Translations under genes and position numbers: made by a program | Part shown: positions 12,928 through 26,600 of the stretch, piece after piece | Layout: every line of letters starts with the position of its first letter | How positions within the stretch are numbered: the first letter of the stretch is position 1 | Assembly: GCA_002633005.1 (NCBI GenBank) | Contig: NMRA01000067.1 | Location: 861,812 to 925,811, forward strand | Origin: Phoronis australis | Taxonomy: Eukaryota > Phoronida > Phoronidae | Direction of reading: 5' to 3' | Length of the DNA: 64,000 nucleotides | Notes under the pieces: generated by a model | The model's database searches: none | What the model was told of the DNA's origin: nothing | The model's input: the letters and a program-made list of their open reading frames with translations, nothing else

Positions 12928-14406
12928 TGATTGATAACCAATAACTTAACTATAACAACTGGCTGTGCCGTTTTGTATAAATATAAAACATTATTTTGTG
13001 CTTAATACAAACACTACTTTACATATGTGAGTACTTCCTTCACATTTGTTTCATTTTAAATATTTCTAGTTTTTTAAAACGTGTTTTATTGAAATGTGTC
13101 CTCATACGTGCAGAGTAAAATGAGGCCAAACCACCCATCTCAATCTATTAAAACAACACGTCTTCACAACTCTGAGATTGGCTAGCTGGATATCATGCCT
13201 CATACCCTAAATCACATTAAACATTGGTACCAAATCTCCAATGAGCATCCTTTTGAGGCAATTACGGACCACAGGCACATGTTACTCAATTAAACTGTCT
13301 TGTTATTTACAATTAACAGGGTGAAAAATTTGGAAGTTAAATAACCTTGGGATATCGAAATTCAAGGCAAAAAGGGAAATTTTTTGATTCTGAAGATTGA
13401 GCATAGGCAATTTTGGCTTTTTATAAAATTTCTGAAATATCAGACAACTTAGACATTTATAATATTTCTGAACTATCGGGCACTGGGGGAATTAATAGGT
13501 TTCGTCATGATTGAGAAGGAAGCAGGGAAATTAAGAAGAAAGCAATAAAGGTGTGTAAGCAGTGCTGCCACTTGTCAAAATTGAAAAAAGTATCCATGTT
13601 GTCCTAAAAAGTGTAATTTTTTCATAACGACTGGTGATGACTTTCGAACGGCTCCAACAACTGTGGCACCTCCTAGAGGTATTTTTCGGGTGCATCACTG
13701 TATCTCCTAAGCCCTCTGCAGGATCTTTATTAAGGTCACTGTCTACCATCATTGCCAAAGATTCGATTTTTTAAATAACTTTTGAACTGCGAATAGTAGA
13801 CCCATCACTCTATATTTTTTTAATATCATTGAGTATCACAGAATCTTATTGTGTGCATGAAAATAGTGTTCAGTGGTTCGTGATCACGACTGCATTTTTT
13901 TCTAAAAAATTGCATTTTCTCACAGAAATGATCCTATTTTCCATAAACATGATTTTTTCGCCTGAAACTTGCAAATTCTGTTTCTTTGTTCCATTAGCAA
14001 AAAGTATAAAACATGACATTCACCGATGAAGTATAAGTTATAAAATACTTTCAAAAAGTAAAATGTGGCAGCAATGGGTAAGTCCTTATGTATTAAGAGT
14101 TTCGCTACCATTAAATAACTATTACCAGTCATTTTTGCTGTTGGCATGACAGGGGAATGGTATTTTGTCCTTACTGAATTGTCATGTGTTGTACACAATC
14201 TGGTTAGCAGCTAATTGGCAGTGACAATTCAGTACAGCCTTGAATTGGCAATTAAGTTTCCATGCCCCTCTGGCCTCAGTCACCATCCCCTGAGGAAAAA
14301 TAGTGCATCATTCGGATTGGCCAAAGATTTTTCATAACTGGTCTCGAGGACATTTTCAGTCTATGAGAGTGCGTATCCTCTAATGTATCAATCACAGTGA
14401 CCTCAC
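12928..14406. other. Convergent intergenic region between the FReD and guanylate cyclase genes
   Basis: It lies between the FReD stop codon on the + strand and the last exon found for the cyclase on the - strand, so it should hold the 3' UTRs of both. No canonical polyadenylation signal sits close to the FReD stop; the nearest AATAAA-type motif on + is near 13543. One or more terminal cyclase exons, encoding the usual end of the catalytic domain, should be here or further left, but I could not identify one. Confidence 0.5.
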
Positions 14407-14603
14407 CTTTATTTCAATAGTGCCCCTGAATGTGGTACCAAACTCCTCTTTCAGCAGACGTTGGCATGGCTCACTGATGTGTATGCGGCCAGACAGACTG
14501 TTGGTCTCCATCCTTGAGGCTGTGTTCACTGTGTCACCAAACAGACAGTACTGTGGCATGCGTTTACCAACCACCCCTCCCACCACACTGCCAGTGTGCA
14601 TAC
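14407..14603 (-). CDS. Guanylate cyclase exon 8: catalytic core, substrate and transition-state residues
   Basis: The acceptor is aattaacag; its first two bases complete the Gly codon of G-MHTG. It contains [20 protein letters not shown] and SRMET, with Cys557, Asn564 and Arg568 in the positions that define a guanylate rather than adenylate cyclase. It ends GTIEIK at donor AAG/GTGAGG, phase 0. The usual continuation GKG..TYWL is not in the sequence that follows immediately, so at least one more exon is expected. Confidence 0.9.
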
Positions 14604-17600
14604 CTGTTAATTCATACAAATACCACACAAATGTTGCCAAACTGCTCCTGCGCTGTGTTAAATGGGGCTAATCTCTAACTAGTGTAGTGAGACAACAGAA
14701 GATCACACTAGTAAAAGGCTCGTATTTCACAAGTAAGCTTGCCGCCTTACTAATGTAAAACAAATGAAATGATTGGTTGGCGAGGCCAGAATGTTGAGTT
14801 GTGGGAGAAAATGATAAGTTATGGGACCCTCACTCATCTGAGGGGAAAGGTGCCTGTGCCTTCTGAGGGGAATTTTTTGGGTGAGGAAAAAATTCTCCCT
14901 CTGCCTGGTCACCACCAATAGCACCCCCACCCCTGTCGCCACCCCTCATCAGCTCTGCCTCACCTAGCCAAAACTAACTTTTGTGCCCTTTCAAATCGTC
15001 GCCTGTGTGAGTTACAAGTGATTCAAATCACGAGGGGAATTTTTTATCACTTTCAGGTATTTTTTGGATTGATGAGGGAAATTTCGCATGATTTTAAATA
15101 TTTCTCAGAGAGGAACTGGGCCAATATTCGCCCCCTAAATCAAGGATTGAGGGCCCTAAATTAACAGAGAACAGACCCTGGGCCCAGAGGTGTGTTTATT
15201 GGCAAGATACAGGGCATTGTTGAAGATAATCTACAATTACTTCCAAAAGTCAACTCTGCAAGAAGGCCCCCCTCCCACCGTGGTGTCTATTTTCCTAATA
15301 TTTGGGTTCACTTGGTATTAATTAAATGATCAATCACTAGCAAGGTCTTGTATTACACAAGTGTGATCCAGCTGCTTGCCAAAAACACATCCACACACAG
15401 ACTTACCTTAGAACAAGTTACTCCTAGAATGAGTTATTGCTAGGTTTGGGCTGTCTGGATGCTATTATGCTATTTAAATTGAAATGCTATTTCAAAAACT
15501 TACTCCTAGGTTTTTCTCAAACGTGGGAAATGGTCCCTTACAAGGATCCTGGATTTAAGAGCACACCCAGAATTGTACAATTCATGACACTTGGCTTTCC
15601 TAAATTACCAACTGCTGGTTTATGACCCTTGGTATTGACTCAATGTGTTGTGCATCAAGTAGAATTAATAATTATTTAAAAACAGAAAACTTGATTACAT
15701 CTATTTTCGAGTTTTAGTTTATAAAAGTAACATTTCGAAATTAAAAAACCATGCTACTTTAAAAATGAAAATTTATAAAAATGATATCACCCCCAGTGTT
15801 TACAACCATGTTTACGAAAAAGTTTGTAGTTTTTAATCTAAACTTTACATCATGCCTTGGTGCAGAATGATGAAAAACTAAAATATTTTAAAACATTATG
15901 GGTTACATGGCGTGTCATTACAACTATATTCTAAACAAGCCTACCTGTCCTCAGCTGTAGCTTGATTAAAGGGTTTGTAGGATTACTGAGAACAGATATC
16001 TGGTGGACCAGCTCCAAGGCCAGACCAGCCACATTCTTAGCATGGTCTGGAGTCTTATCAGGGACACCACCAGCCACCATGTAGACAGCATCGCCTAGTG
16101 TCTCCACCTGGTGTAGGCAAGAGAAGCAGGAATGAGATGCCAGTGGTCACAATTAAGTATTACCCCTCCGAATACGTGGTGGCACTAAGCGAAACGAGTT
16201 CACCAGGAAACAAAGTTGAGTATAACAGATGATTTTAATAATTAAGTTTAACTTAACAGTTATTGTATTAAAATTAACTTCAACAGTTAAAGCTTCATTT
16301 CACTCCGTTTATTTAGCTAAAAACAGAAATCCAATTAGACCTTTTATTCTCATAACAAAGGCGTCATTATATTCAGCATCATGATAGAATTCTATTTCCA
16401 TCACAGGCGATGCATACACGCCACATTTTCGAATTCACAATTTAAGGGTTGGCCAACCCCGAAAAACTCTGTAGCGCTTTCTCAAGTCTCTTGATTGTTT
16501 CAATGTTCTTGTTGGAAACGGAACTGGAATCCTATCACAGTAAAGAATATTATGAGACCGACTTTATGAGTATAAAAGGAAAAACTAGATCTCTCCTTTT
16601 AGCCAGCTAAACGGGGCAAAAAGTAGCTTACACGTATTGATTTGAGTGGTGACAGGTCTCTTAATGGACTTGACACTAATCATGACCAGATGGAAGCTGA
16701 TGATAAGACTGACCTTGAACACCTTATATCTGTCACTGATATGATCAAACAAGGTGAAGATGTCATTGATTGTTTTGACCACTTGCATAGCACTCACACT
16801 TGCCACAATCTCTGAGAAATGGTCCACATAGCTGAACATTATGGTTACCTCTTCAAAGAACTGCAAATACAAACCTATTGAATACATCGGCAGCAAATAC
16901 AGCAACGGTACACAACTGACAAAATTTTCAACATTGCTCAACTCTACAACTATAGGCTAAGTCACCACGGAGTAGTTTCTTAGGTCCACGAATAAGAGTG
17001 TGACTTATCGGTTTACCTAGTGTTTACCCAGATTTGGTATGTCATGTTCACCAACAGGCTTGTTTTTTGTTCAAACGCACTTACTAGTTTCGTGTTCAAA
17101 CATTTTCTAATTGGTCAGGTTATTCATGTGTCACCTGTTTAACCAACCCTTTAGTGCTCTTCAACACTACTCCAATAACATAAGTCAACACAAAGTACAA
17201 CAATAGTCATCCTTCAACTTCCATTGATGACTTACCTGGCATGTCTTAACAGCGTCCTCACTGTTCTTCAGCTGCACAGGTATTGTCTGAGGTAACATGG
17301 AGTACAACATAGAGTCATCCTTCACCTTCCATCGATGACTTACCTGGCATGTCTTAACAGCATCCTCACTGTTCTTCAACTGTACAGGTATAGTCTGAGG
17401 TATCATGGAGTACAACATAGAGTCATCCTTCACCTTCCATCGATGACTTACCTGCCATGTCTTAACAACATCTTCACTGTTCTTCAACTGTACAGGTATA
17501 GTCTGAGGTACATGGAGTACAACATAGAGTCATCCTTCACCTTCCATCGATGACTTACCTGGCATGTCTTAACAGCATCCTCACCATTCTTCAACCGTAT

Positions 17601-20600
17601 AGCTATAGTCTGAGGAATCATGGAGTACAACATAGAGTCATCCTTCACCTTCCATCGATGACTTACCTGGCATGTCTTAACAGCATCCTCACCATTCTTC
17701 AACCGTATAGCTATAGTCTGAGGAATCATGGAGTACAACATAGAGTCACCCTTTTGCTTCCACTCATCCAGTTTCTTTAGATTCTCTTCAATTTGGTGAC
17801 TCTCCTGTTCTTGCTGTGATCACAATAAAAAGCACGTACATTTATGATGGACTGGTGCATTTGATAAGAAGACGTGATCACCGTAATTAGCATACTGGCA
17901 TAATATGGCAATCCAAGCTGTGAAAATCACAACACATTTTTGTTTGTGATAAGCCTTGAGTTTAATCTTTTCTTCTGCAACACAATCATACCGCGCTCAC
18001 TACTGCTAAATTACCTTACAGCACGATTCCTGCACCTCATCATACCAGTGCTTCGTCACCCCCACCATACCAAGACAATAAACTAGTAGGCTCTGCTCAG
18101 CAAGTCTGATAAACTAGTACAGAAATAGTTAAATATCCCTTTGTTTTGCTCTTGACACTTGCCTCTGTAAAGATAGTGCATTTGAGTTTTGGGTTGATCA
18201 CTTTTGCTTGGGTGGCGATAAGTTACTCAGGCTCACAATATCATAACATCTATGATGTTGGTCAAACTTTGTGCCAAAACTCAACTGAATCTGTGCACAG
18301 ATGTGAGAGTATATTGAATACCGTACACTGCGGAATACCAGCTGACGTTGCAACTTGCAATGCCAGTTAAGGAATCATGAATCTTAAGGCAAGGTCATAA
18401 TTCACATAACTGAAGTATCATTAGGAATTTCAGACATGACCAGACAGCCCAAGTGGACCATTGACTTAAATAGGCTATTGTAATCACACATTCAGAAATT
18501 TGCTCCTTCACTGGATGATCCGAACAATGGTGATTTTTATCTGACTGATCAGACATGCTTACAGCAGCATCGCCAATATTCACACACAATATGATACACA
18601 AGTCAATTTCTACTTTGTTTAGTTTCTCAAAAAATAAATATCTGAAACTTTTAATTAATTATCTAATGCTTTTCTTTGAAAATGTCTTGAAATGTAAGTC
18701 TTTATCCATCCAAGAAAGTTCATGAGTAGATGTCATAAATTATGTGGACAAAGTTTGTGTTAGCAGCAAGCTGACAAGTAGTGAAAATAGGAAAACTACA
18801 ATTTCCGGAATTATTTTTCTGCAGAATGAAGTGAGGGCATGCAAACCATCGCCAATCTATTGACCAGCAGTACTTTGCTGCAGAATTTGTGCTACCTCTA
18901 ATAAATGTTGAAGGCCATTGAGCCTGACTGTACCACACATAATCTAGAATCCCATGGGCGACATTTACTGGTTTGAGGATTGAATTCTCTTATCTCTCAC
19001 TACATTTACTACCATTGCACTTGATATATGATAGCCCATAGACTTACAGTCAGCATGACTTTTCAAAATAGATAGTTAGTGAGACACTATACCCCAAACT
19101 AATGGCACACTCTCTGCCAGTATTACACAACTCAGTTTACAGATGCTGGTATCAGGCACCACAGATATGCATCCATGTTTCTGTGGTCAATCAATTTCAA
19201 TAAATCTGCATAACTTAAGGCTGCCACTATAAAATTATATCCCTGCTCATAACTTCCTTACCAAGGCACTAAATGTATTTTTTGATATTTGCATGGATGT
19301 GTTAGTGGTCAATGAGTTTAACAAAATCTATTTGCGGATGATTACACCATAAATTGTATAATTTATGCAAATAAAGATCAGACTTATTTCAAATGCTCCC
19401 ACTGCAAAGCATGTTTCAAACAGAATGATACAACTAACTACTGAATATGCATGGGATTCCTGCTTAGGTGGCATTACGCCAAAAAATTGCATAATATATG
19501 CAAATTAAGACTACAAGTAGTTGGATGGTATGATTAAGAGTGACTTGTGTGACTGCACCATCAAACACATCATCTAAATCATTTTTATTGGTCACGATAA
19601 GACAACCAAAAATTAGAAGCAGACAAAAGTTTCTGTTGTTGCGCACTTAGGTCAATCCTATCTTAAAAGCGCGTACAAAATACTTTCTACAACCTCCTTG
19701 CAACATACACTTTGTCAGAAAAATTCCAAGTGGTTCACCTTAAACCCGCTGCCAGGGAACCCGACTTCAATTGGATTTTGCAGCTTCAGTCAATCAACGT
19801 CCTAATTTAAACGAACTGGCTCGATGTGCCGCTCGATCACTTCAAACTGCCACGAAAAATCACAAAAAGTCACAGTAAACTTGTTAGCAGAATACCATGG
19901 TTTGTTACACTTAGTAATAATTGCAATAATATCTGATATTACCACCTCCAGTATTTACATTAACTGACTGTACTTCGGGAGCAAGTTTTCTGTTATACAG
20001 AATTTGTTGAATACACGACACTTTTCATTTTTCACGGTCTTTATTCCGTTGCGTTCATACTTTCTGAACAAAACTCTACTCTCTACTGAACATAGATACA
20101 GTAACTGACCTAGCGACATAATTAAAAAGACACAGAAAGTATGAACGCAACGGAATAAAGACCGTGAAAAATGAAAAGTGTCGTGTATTCAACAAATTCT
20201 GTATTTACATTAACTGAATAAAAAAAATTCAACAATCGCACCTCCTCTGAAATCCAGGAACCACCCAACCTGAACTCCATTCCCGGACCTGAGTAGACAC
20301 ATAACCAAAGGTACAAAGTTAATGTACCTAATCCATTTTTTATGAATTGACAACTCAGCGACTATCGCCTCTTTTATCATGACCTCAATTTGACTAGGTT
20401 TTGATTCGTCCCTCCCCAGTGCCCACCCCTATCACACGAGGGCCAGACATCGACTCAAATTCCCATAGTGAGATTCTTACCTTCTCTATGGAATGCTCTA
20501 ATCTGGACGAATGCTGCCACCCCGCCAGCACCATATCACGACTGCCATCATGCATACTGAGATCATTAATGTAGAGATCTAGAGATTTGAGGTCCTCCAG

Positions 20601-23600
20601 GTAACCTAGCCTAAAATAGTAACATAATGATGATTACTAATATGCATTTCCCCGTGGGGCCTAAGTCAGCCCTCTAATGTCGCAGGTCCGAGTTTGTGGA
20701 GCGTGTGTAAACGCTACTGCAACTACCTGTAATCGGCTCAAGCCAAACCCGCTTGATGAGATGGTTTGCGATACGTACCTCGCACACGTGAACAGGCAAT
20801 AAACTCGTCTTGACTCAGGTAACTTAAAGTAAGCCAATACGGTTACAGTGTATATCAACTTAAAGTAAGCCAATCCGTAGTAATGTAGCGTAAACAAGGT
20901 ATAAAGTTGGCTATCAAATACAATCTTTAATGTTCTAACGCTAGTGGTAATACTAATTCTAAGAGTAGAGCAATCCAAAGTGTAGATGTGCCCAAATTTT
21001 GAGACTGTAGCTATGTGCAAATTAAGTGCCAGAGAAAACCAATTTCGGTGCAATATCAACCACCACTGTTGAGAAAGTAGTGCTAGCAATTACCTTTCTG
21101 TGTCATTAGCTGAATACAAAGGCCGTGATGTATATAGGCATTATAAGAGGGCAAAGGGAATATGACAGGGGTGTGTAAGCCTGAAATTCTCCACATGGTT
21201 AATTATGATGAGTGTTTATCATCCAAGTATATCATATGCAGGGTCGTTTCTCTTCAATCCGAAACTAAATCTGGTGATTTCTAGCATATTAGATTTTTAA
21301 AAAACGAAAACCACACTGTTACTTTCTCAAGATGAATACCGTCGTAATGTTTGTTTTTAATGAAAGCTATTGGTTTGTGCATTTAGAAACTTCGCCAGAA
21401 TGTGCAGGCATATGTGTTTACTATAGTTTATGATCACTTAATTGGGTCTCACTTGCACCAGATAATGCAGTCATCACAGTACAGTGTTCGGCTGACTGGC
21501 GCTGCACACTCTTTGATCCTGGTTATGGTAAAGCCGTCCAGAGCACAGGTGATGACTAAAGCAGAGGTGATAATTCTCGAATATATTTAGAAACGCATGT
21601 TTCCCTTGCAAGCAAATTATTCCCGGCATGATCAATTTCATATGATGATACACTACACACAGCAGGATAATTAATTGGGTTATTAATAAGGAGTGAGATT
21701 TAGATTTACCCAGTGTCATTGAAGGATTATTCTCATGAATGTGGTGGTGGACAGCCACACAGGCTCAGCCTGAGTACTACATGTAGATTTTTGTAGATGT
21801 TACAGATCCAGGATAAGTATATTTGAACTAAAGAGCACTACAATGTCTAAAGCGTCAATTTCAGTATTCAGTTATTTTGCCTAAAAGTGACGCAATTATT
21901 CATCTTATTACTGTTAATATTTTTAACACTGAATGTCACCAGCTACGTCTACGACACGATAAAGATTTGCCAACAAATCAATGACTTTGAAGGTCAACCA
22001 GATTATGGAACACAATGTTAGTAATTACACTAGGGAATGCACATGTGAATGACTTGGAAATCTTGACCACAAGGAAGCAACCATTAACATTAAAACATGG
22101 TTTCAGGCAAAACATTCTANTGCAACTACCTGTAATCGGCTCAAGCCAAACCCGCTTGATGAGATGGTTTGCGATACGTACCTCGCACACGTGAACAGGC
22201 AATAAACTCGTCTTGACTCAGGTAACTTAAAGTAAGCCAATACGGTTACAGTGTATATCAACTTAAAGTAAGCCAATCCGTAGTAATGTAGCGTAAACAA
22301 GGTATAAAGTTGGCTATCAAATACAATCTTTAATGTTCTAACGCTAGTGGTAATACTAATTCTAAGAGTAGAGCAATCCAAAGTGTAGATGTGCCCAAAT
22401 TTTGAGACTGTAACTATGTGCAAATTAAGTGCCAGAGAAAACCAATTTCGGTGCAATATCAACCACCACTGTTGAGAAAGTAGTGCTAGCAATTACCTTT
22501 CTGTGTCATTAGCTGAATACAAAGGCCGTGATGTATACAGGCATTATAAGACATCTGAGGGCAAAGGGAATCTGACAAGGGTGTGTAAGCCCGAAATTCT
22601 CCACATGGTTAATTATGATCAGTGTTTATCATCCAAGTATATCATATACACGGTCGTTTCTCTTCAATCCGAAACTAAATCTGGTGATTTTTAGCATATT
22701 AGATTTTTAAAAAACGAAAACCACACTGCTATTTTCTCAAGATGAATACCGTCGTAATGTTTGTTTTTAATGAAAAATATTGGTTTGAGCATTTAGAAAC
22801 TTCGTCAGAATGAGCAGGCATATGTGTTTACCCAGTGTCATTGAAGGATCATTCTCATGAATGTGGTGGTGGACAGCCACACAGGCTCAGCTGAGTACAT
22901 GTAGATTTTTGTAGATGTTACAGATCCCGGATAAGTTTATTTGAACTAAAGAGCAGTACAATGTCTAAAGCGTCAATTTCAGTATTCAGTTATTTTGCGT
23001 AAAAGTGCCGCAATTATTCAACTTATTACTGTTAATATTTTTAACACCAAATGTCACCAGCTATGTCTACGACACGATAAAGATTTGCCAACAAATCAAT
23101 GACTTTGAAGGTCAACCAGATTATGGAACACAATGTTGGTAATTACACTAGGGAATGCACATGTGAATGACTTGGAAATCTTGACCACAAGGAAGCAACC
23201 ATTAACATTAAAACATGGTTTCAGGTAAAACATTCTAGCAAAATTACTTTATGTATTTTGTAATTACACTCGAGTACGTTCTTTCAGTACTCGAGGAATC
23301 GGCTGAAATGGGCATCACAGATGGGGCGATAAGTGCAATACTCTAACTTGCAAAATTAATTTCACACAGACTTACTTAATGGTTGAATAAATGAAAATCT
23401 GGTCCATTGTGGTTTCATTCTAACCGGCACATCACTGGACATCTTTTGCACTTTTATAATTTTTAATTGTTAGATTTATTTCCCTCTGATTGTAAAACAC
23501 TGGCATATAAAAAATATAAACATTAATATGCAAAATTTTTACAAGTTTCTTAAAGAACAACCAAATAGAGCTTACATAATTTTAATCACCAACTTTGCAC

Positions 23601-26600
23601 ACAATAAGGCAAAATGAAATTTCAAAAACATTACTTTATTACCAGCCTGCTATTGTACTGTATGGATGTCATATAAGATTTGTCAGTTCCCACTATTTGT
23701 AGCAAGATGGACAATCTTGTCACATTTAGTGCAAAATAAATGAACCACTGGTCTCATTACTCATAAATGACACTTTAAGATGAATACTGGCCATCTTTAT
23801 AGCAATACAGATTTACTAGTTTTTGAGTCCCCACAGGCAGATACAAATGGAAACCAAAAAAGTACTTAATGATCGACTTACATCGACAACCTTTTTCTGG
23901 TTTTAATTTGGAAGGTAAAGAATTTCAGTTCCTCATCCCACTCAACAATAAACCACAGTTCTAAAGTAAAACTTGCCGTATTTTGTCACAATTAACAAAA
24001 GGAAATAAACCTAAAATTAATACTTTCAAGACAGGTGCCAGAACGAGACATAATTAAGACTTAAATCCCGTGAGACGGCTAGAAATGAAGTGCAATTTTC
24101 CTATACTCGACGTAGGTAAAACATCTACGTTGCTTCTCAAGCATGTTTCAGTGAAGCTTTATCTTAGCTATATGCAGTTAATTTCAGAAAATGCAGCTTC
24201 TTTAAGAAAATAGAGGGGGAACCAAAAGAATGTTAAGAAAGACAGGGTATCCCAAAAGTGTACCCACACTACTGTGTAGTAGATTATTGACTTAGGAACA
24301 AGAATATCAATTCAAATTAATAAAAAAGGTGATCAAAAAGGAATTAAGTTCTAAAATCAAAGTAAATGCAGTGCTGGCTATCATGGGAAGAAAAGACATT
24401 TGTTTTTGTACTTCCTTGCCATTTTTGAGTATTTTCACTACGCAAACATTTTTTTGTTCAGTCTTTAAAACGGAGTTGTTTGCTTGCTACTTCTAGTGTA
24501 TTTAGAGCATGTGATGACTCATAAATCTACTTTCACGTCAAGAAGTAACAAATCGTGGTTTGATCCACGGAAAGTGAATCTGAACTCCTGGGGTTGTACT
24601 CAAGTGGTAGTACATTTTTGAGACACCCTATATACATGTTTACACAGGGAAGCACAAATGTTATTTTTAAGCCAATCGCAAATGTTTACAAATTGTCTCG
24701 ATGACAGACAAGTTACTTGGCAGTACATTTTTTTTCCAATGCAAATTAAACAACTTGCCAGAGGCAATTGATCAGTACAACTTATCATTAGCATTTGACA
24801 GGTCCACTATGTACAAGGCATGAAATATCTCAATCACAAGCCTCTTACACTTAGCAACATGGCTTATTGTGCAGAGGAACATCCCATTACACCACAAGCC
24901 TCAAATAGCCCATTGTATCATACTTAAAAGGTATGCACAGGAATATCACATCTTTATACCACAAGACTCATGTACTTATAGTGCAACCCAAAGTATAACC
25001 CGACATGATGGCTGAGTGGGAGTTGATCGGAGTAGCCTTCCCTCTTGACCGTCAATGAAGGGGAATTATGGGAAAGTTAGTATTGTGGCTATTAGCAGTT
25101 TTACAGTTAGAACTTTAAAGCCCATCTTCAATGGTAACACATGTAAATTTGGTTCCTACAGTTGGAGGCCTCAGTGATGCACAGTGGGTTGGCCGCCACT
25201 GTGGACCCACCAGTGGAGACCGTTATGGTTTAGGGTCGAAACGAGTCGAGGAAGCTGGATGCCATCTGACGACATCAAGCTACGCCTCCAACTAGTTAGT
25301 GTACGGCGGGTAGAAGAGAATCCTGGTTTAGCTGTTACAAAGAAGGGGCGACAAGACGTCAGACTACATAGAAGCCTGACAACTATTGAGGCAGATAATA
25401 TCACTGTAAGTACACACACATAGAGCATCGCTCTGAGCCAACTAGTGTCATAAAGTGCCAAATGTAACGAACTGTTAGGCGTATTGGCTTGCTTTTGTCT
25501 AGGTTACTACGAGAATCACCTTTTAATTCAAACAGCTGCAAATAACAACCGCACGCAGTGGTGTTCTATTCAGACCCCTATTCAATACAACCTTTTGCTG
25601 CTTGTGCTGGGATCTCGCGATGACGTAACATGGCACGAAAAGGCAGCCTCACTTATCATTTGACGGGCTTACACTTGCGTGATTGAACTTGCATTTTCTT
25701 ATTATACTAAGGCTGTGCTAGGACTATCTGGTTAGCCCAATACATCTAAAGTAACAAAATTCTGTTGAAGTTAGGCTTTAAAACACTTGGTTACTACAAG
25801 TCATTTTTGCTGTTAGCAGAATCAGTCATCATGACGAGAAAACACTCTTTTCTTAATTACTTTTCTATTGTACTGTATTGCAACCCACTGACAAGTACTT
25901 ACAAAGGTGTGCAGAGGAATATCACACTGTTACAGTCCTCGATGTACTTCATTTGCCCTCGCAATAGTAAACTTTTCATCTGTTTATCACTAGCACCGAT
26001 GAAAGAGTCCCTAGAAACCAGTTGCGAGTGCAGCTCATCCCGCGTCCCAGAACCAGACTTTTTGCGATCGAATATCTCATGCTCAAGCTCGAACACTACT
26101 TTCTGGTGGTTGAAAATCTGCAAAACAAGGTTAGAACCAATGGCAAATTGTACAACCTATGGAAAAGTTTGAAAATTTCTCTTCAATTTTGCTAAATCAT
26201 TGTAAAAATTTCAAAAACCTATGGCTATGTAGAACCTTCAGACGAAACCCCCCCTTTCCTGTGGGGCGAGTCTCCCAATTTCGGTGATCAGAATTACTCA
26301 GGTTACAACCGTATAGTTATCAGTTTGACAGGATAGCAAGGGGAGAAAGTTGGTAAACCAACACGTAATCCAGCAATTATGTTGTAAACAGCACACCTGG
26401 CGCTAACTGAAATTTAAAATACTATTTGTAACTGCATGACTTTTAAGAAATGTCACGAAGATGTGTTTTTGTGGCTGGATAACTATCATCAAATGAACTT
26501 CGAACGGACAAAAACAGTCGACTTTCAGAAAAATATTAGACGTAATATTCACTTCCTGACCCAATTAACCACAGCATTGTCTACCGACAAACGGGCTTGT

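Noticed and set aside
17335-17780. Repetitive open frames on the + strand (LACLNSILT... type)
   Set aside because: Antisense shadows of the 108-bp repeat in cyclase exon 5; the - strand matches a known enzyme family.
25011-25060. tRNA-like A box (gatggctgagtggg)
   Set aside because: No B box at the right distance and no acceptor stem; not a tRNA gene and too little for a SINE call.
25171-25461. Overlapping frames of 79-96 codons on both strands
   Set aside because: Local higher GC keeps several frames open at once; no family motif and no compatible splice sites were seen. Possibly an old retroposon piece.
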